A DNA stretch of 64,000 bases from Beroe forskalii (Eukaryota; Ctenophora; Nuda; Beroida; Beroidae): NCBI GenBank assembly GCA_011033025.1, contig WFMF01000001.1, positions 425,755 to 489,754 of the forward strand, given 5' to 3'. Shown here in pieces: positions 60,084 through 64,000 of this stretch. A program made the position numbers and the translations under genes. Positions within the stretch are counted from its first letter, which is position 1, and each line of letters begins with the position of its first letter. A model generated the notes under the pieces. It was not told where the DNA came from and did not search any database. It saw only the letters and a program-made list of their open reading frames with translations.

Positions 60084-61699
60084 TGAAACATTTCCGGGAT
60101 GCCTAATTTAAGCTTCTTTTTGAATTCTCCACGCCAAAATGAATAATTCTTTGTTCCATTTCCATCTCCAGACTTTGCTTATTAGGGTTAATAAGAAAGA
60201 AAGCTTCATCTGCGGGGAGTTGACCAAAAGCCGGAATTAAAAATAAAGGGGGTACTAGGATCTGGCAGAAGAATTTCAAAATTTTAGATGAAAATCCCAT
60301 GACCGTGGGAAATATTTCTCTCAGACTCCGCTCGTTATTTCTACGACAATCCTCAAGACTGTGACCCTTGAATTTCTTGATTATTTCTTAGCAGACCACC
60401 TAATCTACGTTGTGTGTTTAGCACGATTTGACTGCAGTTTGTCACAGTTTCCTCACCCTTGACTGTTACTGTGATCTATCAACTGAATGAGCTATTTCAC
60501 GCAATTTTTCCCGAAATTTTTCCAGTGCTATATTCATTTTCTAGTGGTATATTCTGCCTTGTCCAATGCTATACGCCTTGTCCAGTGCTACCTGCATTTT
60601 CTCACCTAGATGCTATACGCGTGAGTAGAACTGTACTAGTAGAAGGAGTAAAGTCTATTTTTATAAGGCATACAATCAGAAAATATAATGACAGATTTGT
60701 CGGTTATTATCGTTAGCCCAGTTCAAAAGTGTTGAAAGAAATCATCCCTGGGCGTGGGAAAACGTTGAAAAAGGAATATCATATAAATAAAGTGCTGCGA
60801 TAGATTCAGTCCTTGAGTAAGCTTTCTATTTGACCGACACCTAGCTGCTCTATTAGAACGAGCCGAATTTCATCAAGGAGAGTCAAAGATTCAGAAAATT
60901 AAGGCACTCTGGTTTATATATTTTCGGATTCAAGATAACAATATCCTTTTCAATTTCTTGGCAATGTACAATCAATTCAAAGAAAGGATATACTTCATAT
61001 AAGTCATGAAAGAATCGAACATTTATTTTCAGAGTGGCTGCTGAAACAAATTTTTCCTTTTTCAATAGCTCAAAGTTAAAATATGAACTAATATCAGTGC
61101 TTGAAAAACATCATGGATGAAATCATGTAGTACGGTATATATTTTAGAACACACAATTGCTCCATATCGACGAGTGCCTGACCATAGTGACTGAAACTGC
61201 TCATAAAAATAAAGTTTCCAACTAAAAAGCGTTCTAAGTTACGATTTAGCTGAAAGTATCACTTTTATATAGCAACTAAATTTCTAACAGATCATCACTC
61301 AGGAATGGTCACATGATTTTCAATAAATGCCATCTTCATTTGCCCTTAACAATTATATTACAAAATATATTAAGCTATTTGAGAAACCCTAGAAAGCCGC
61401 ATAATGATGCGAAAATAATCCGATGATGTGTGTTACAAATAGCTAGTCACGTGATCACGCGCGCGTCATGGCAAGGCGCACGTGTCACATGGGATTGGTC
61501 ATGTGACATCAAAGTTTAATTGTCAGTTACCAACAGCAACGCTCTGAGTTAATCACCGAAATTAAGATGAAAAATGGATGTATTTTAGAATTGAATTATC
61601 ACCTAGTCTTAGATTGAAAATTCAGACATAAATGCATATTTTGAAGCAAATTAGGTTCTATAAAACTATGCAACGATACTGGATATGCCAGGCACAAGC
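60084..61699. other. Intergenic DNA upstream of the myosin gene
   Basis: AT-rich with no assignable frame. It is the likely place for distal muscle regulatory sequence, but I could not define sites. Confidence 0.45.
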
Positions 61700-61724
61700 A
61701 TTTGACCTCATGACAGTTGAGCTA

Positions 61725-62245
61725 CGACATTTGATCTCACGACATTTTGACCTCACGAAATTTGATCTCACCACATTTGATCTCCCGACATTTTGATCTC
61801 ACTACTTTTGATCCCTAGACTTTTGATTTCACGACTTTTGACCTTACGACTTTTGATCTCACGACTTTTTATCTCATAATTTTTGATCTGCAGCAATTGA
61901 TCTCGCGACATTTGATCTCACGACAGTTCATCTCACGACATTTGATCTCACGACAGACAACCTCACAACATTCGATATCACGACATTTGATCTCACGAAA
62001 TTTGATCTCACAGCCTTTGACCCTAACGACATTTGATTTCACTACATTTGATCTCACTTGTAACGTTTGATTTCACGACATTTTATCTCACGACATTTTA
62101 TCTCACGACATTTGATCTCATGACATTTTATCTAGTGAAATTTGATGTCACGACATTTGATCTCATGAAATTTGATGTCACGAAATTTGACCTCACGAAA
62201 TTTGATCCCATTAAATTTGATCTCACGAAATTTGATCTCAATGTA
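61725..62245. repeat. (TTTGATCTCACGACAT)n 16-bp minisatellite
   Basis: About 30 degenerate copies of a 16-base unit, with A/C/T variation at the ACGACA core. It opens long false frames of the FDLTKFDLT type on + and CREIKCREI on -. Confidence 0.95.
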
Positions 62246-62559
62246 ATCCTTAATGAAGTCAAGTGAAACGTGGCCGATCCGCGACAATTCATCTAAAATT
62301 TGGAGCATTTTCAAATCTTGGTGCGACAATTGACCTCAAAAACGCGAGATTTGACCTTGAGGTGGTATTAATATTATCAAGGCCATGAAAACGTCAACCA
62401 GTGTCACTCGTCCATCTAATACCTGTTGTATGCCCTGACCAAAAACGTTTCTACATGGCGTGCGACTTGAGAAAGCACAAACTTAATTCCGATAATTCGT
62501 ACTAAAATGTAGATAAATTCTGATTATATTTCTTGCCCGCAGGTGGTTACTGCCCTGGC

Positions 62560-62977
62560 CAGAGATGAAAAGAAATCTTGAAGCTCAAAATAATCAAATG
62601 GATGATCCTAATGAAGCCAAATATATTAAATTCATGAATAAACTTGTCACTCAGTCACTCCATGTATGAAGTCTTAGAACTCGTTGACTATCACGAACTG
62701 ATTCCACAAAAAATATTACCCGACACAAATGTACGGTCGAGTGTGACTCATATGAAGCGGAAGACTAGGAAATATTATTCTACCAAGAAGAGCGAAGAAA
62801 CCCCAATCCATGCCAGGGACGCAAGATTGCTACATGAGATTGTAGGACATCTCAAAATGAGGGGTTTCCTTGGATGGGGGGTGAAGTACTTTGAGACTCA
62901 TCCGTGCATGTCAAGGTTTTTGGAAATATTGAGAGTTTGGGATAATTCTCGCACATTTAATTTCATGAAATAAAAGT
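62560..62977 (+). pseudogene. Decayed reading frames of unknown origin (a)
   Basis: After an acceptor-like TTGCCCGCAG the + strand reads MKRNLEAQNNQMDDPNEAKY in one frame to a stop at 62667-62669. One base over, MYEVLELVDYHELIPQKIL continues in the next frame to a stop at about 62973. Abutting frames of similar amino-acid character suggest one coding segment broken by an indel. I do not recognise the family. A mobile or integrated foreign element is possible, given the decayed frame (b) next to it. Confidence 0.35.
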
Positions 62978-63165
62978 TGTTTTTTACCCCTTTGCAAGCA
63001 AAGTGGTGCAAACCCTCAAATCCCAATTTCATTGGGAGAGCACGCTGTCGTTAATCAATCTTAGCTATTTTTGAAAATCGAAGAGGATCAATTAGGATTG
63101 TTGGTAATTTTCAAATCCAACTAATTGATTATGTAATAAATTCTGCCAACTATTGTGGACTATTT

Positions 63166-63600
63166 ATGTCAAACAAAAAGTCAAAAACTATCAAAGAAGT
63201 TAATAACGCCGATGAAGTTCAGGAAATGTAGAAATATGATAGCAATTATGCTAGAACATTTACCACGGTTATTCCTCAAGAAATTTTAAGGGTTGAAACT
63301 CTTGAAGGTTCTAGAGGACATGAATTGTTGAAGTTTGGGGCAATGCATGTCATGATTTTAGGGGGAAGTATAGCCCCATTCTCCGTGGGATTAGCACCAC
63401 TTCTAACCTCCATGATGAAATCCTCAGTATGGACATTTAGATTGTCTGGTTCCAAGGGGCTTCTAGCAGAAGCCCCTGTAATAAACTATCAAAATGTGCC
63501 TTCTACCATGGTGTCCCCTCCTACGCCGCGAGCTGAAATCTGGCTCGCCGCGCTGTATTGTTGGCAATTCAGTTTTTCCCGCGGCTATGTAACGCACTAG
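63166..63600 (+). pseudogene. Decayed reading frame of unknown origin (b)
   Basis: The frame starts MSNKKSKTIKEVNNADEV, meets a TAG at 63229-63231, then stays open through TFTTVIPQEILRVETLEG and MHVMILGGSIAPFSVGLAP to 63600. A single internal stop in an otherwise long frame suggests a recently dead coding sequence. No family is recognised. Confidence 0.35.
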
Positions 63601-64000
63601 CTGAAGAAAACGCTATAATATTCCTTTATTCTCGCGGCCATGTAATGCACTAGCTGACGAAAACGAGACAAGAGAAGAAGAGAAACCACACGGCCTCTGC
63701 AATCCTCATCCCTCTTATATACCCACGTGGGTGACAGGCAAATTAAATCGTGTAATTGTAAAGTGTTTCTCTTAGTTCATGGAGAGGTGGAAACTGGTTA
63801 CAATTGTAATAGCGAGACTTCCAACACCAGACATTAAAGGAAGTGACCAAAGTGACACATTGTTTCCCGCGGAGTCATGCACCATGGCACAACTGGCACA
63901 TAGTGATGCCGGCATGCACAGGTTCACAGGACAATGGGTGAAATAGGGTGGAATGTGTCACATCCAGGTTATCACAGGATGTCAGGATGCTTTGACAATA

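Noticed and set aside
61869..62329. Repetitive frames of FDLTKFDLT and CREIKCREI type
   Set aside because: Products of the 16-bp minisatellite, not repeat proteins.

Overview
The window is nuclear DNA from a multicellular animal. Every convincing gene is split by GT-AG introns of a few hundred to a few thousand bases. The DNA is AT-rich and full of minisatellites, hairpin elements and short inverted-repeat transposons. The gene content (a striated-type myosin II heavy chain, TMEM106 proteins, rhodopsin-like seven-helix receptors, a C2H2 zinc-finger factor) points to a metazoan. The fast-evolving myosin rod and the receptor style suggest a marine invertebrate, possibly a non-bilaterian such as a cnidarian or ctenophore. 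The species cannot be fixed from sequence alone. There is one 100-base assembly gap at 33379-33478.

Layout. 1-9734 (+ strand): a tandem cluster of three TMEM106-family genes. Copy 1 is only its last exon (3-170). Copy 2 spans about 1062-4551, and copy 3 is complete (8100-9734, 234 aa). Copies 1 and 2 share near-identical 3' ends and 3' flanks, so they are a recent duplication. 15035-26351 (- strand): a zinc-finger gene whose seven exons I could chain in frame into a 463-residue protein with four fingers. 28745-29787 (-): a LINE ORF1-like coding relic with one frameshift. 32286-33378 and 33832-34867 (+): two adjacent rhodopsin-like receptor genes, the first cut off by the gap. 35397-35585 (+): a 62-residue secreted peptide precursor ending in an amidation glycine. 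37125-38069: a nest of short inverted-repeat elements with clean target duplications. 39289-59827 (-): a whole muscle-type myosin heavy chain gene, reconstructed as 21 in-frame exons (1905 aa) with two alternative first exons. One rod exon, of about 28 residues, seems to have been scrambled. 57.3-64 kb: no clear functional gene; a 16-bp minisatellite and decayed reading frames near the right end.

The genes do not form a pathway. They are ordinary neighbours on an animal chromosome. Intron and intergenic space is shaped by hairpin/MITE insertion and by minisatellites that repeatedly capture splice signals or exon ends: the zinc-finger gene at 22.6-22.9 kb, receptor 1 at 33.0-33.15 kb, and myosin at 46.0-46.4, 52.9-53.1 and 54.5-54.85 kb. 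That recurring link between minisatellites and splice sites is the most distinctive pattern in the window. I found no CRISPR array, no operon and no clearly novel multi-gene system.
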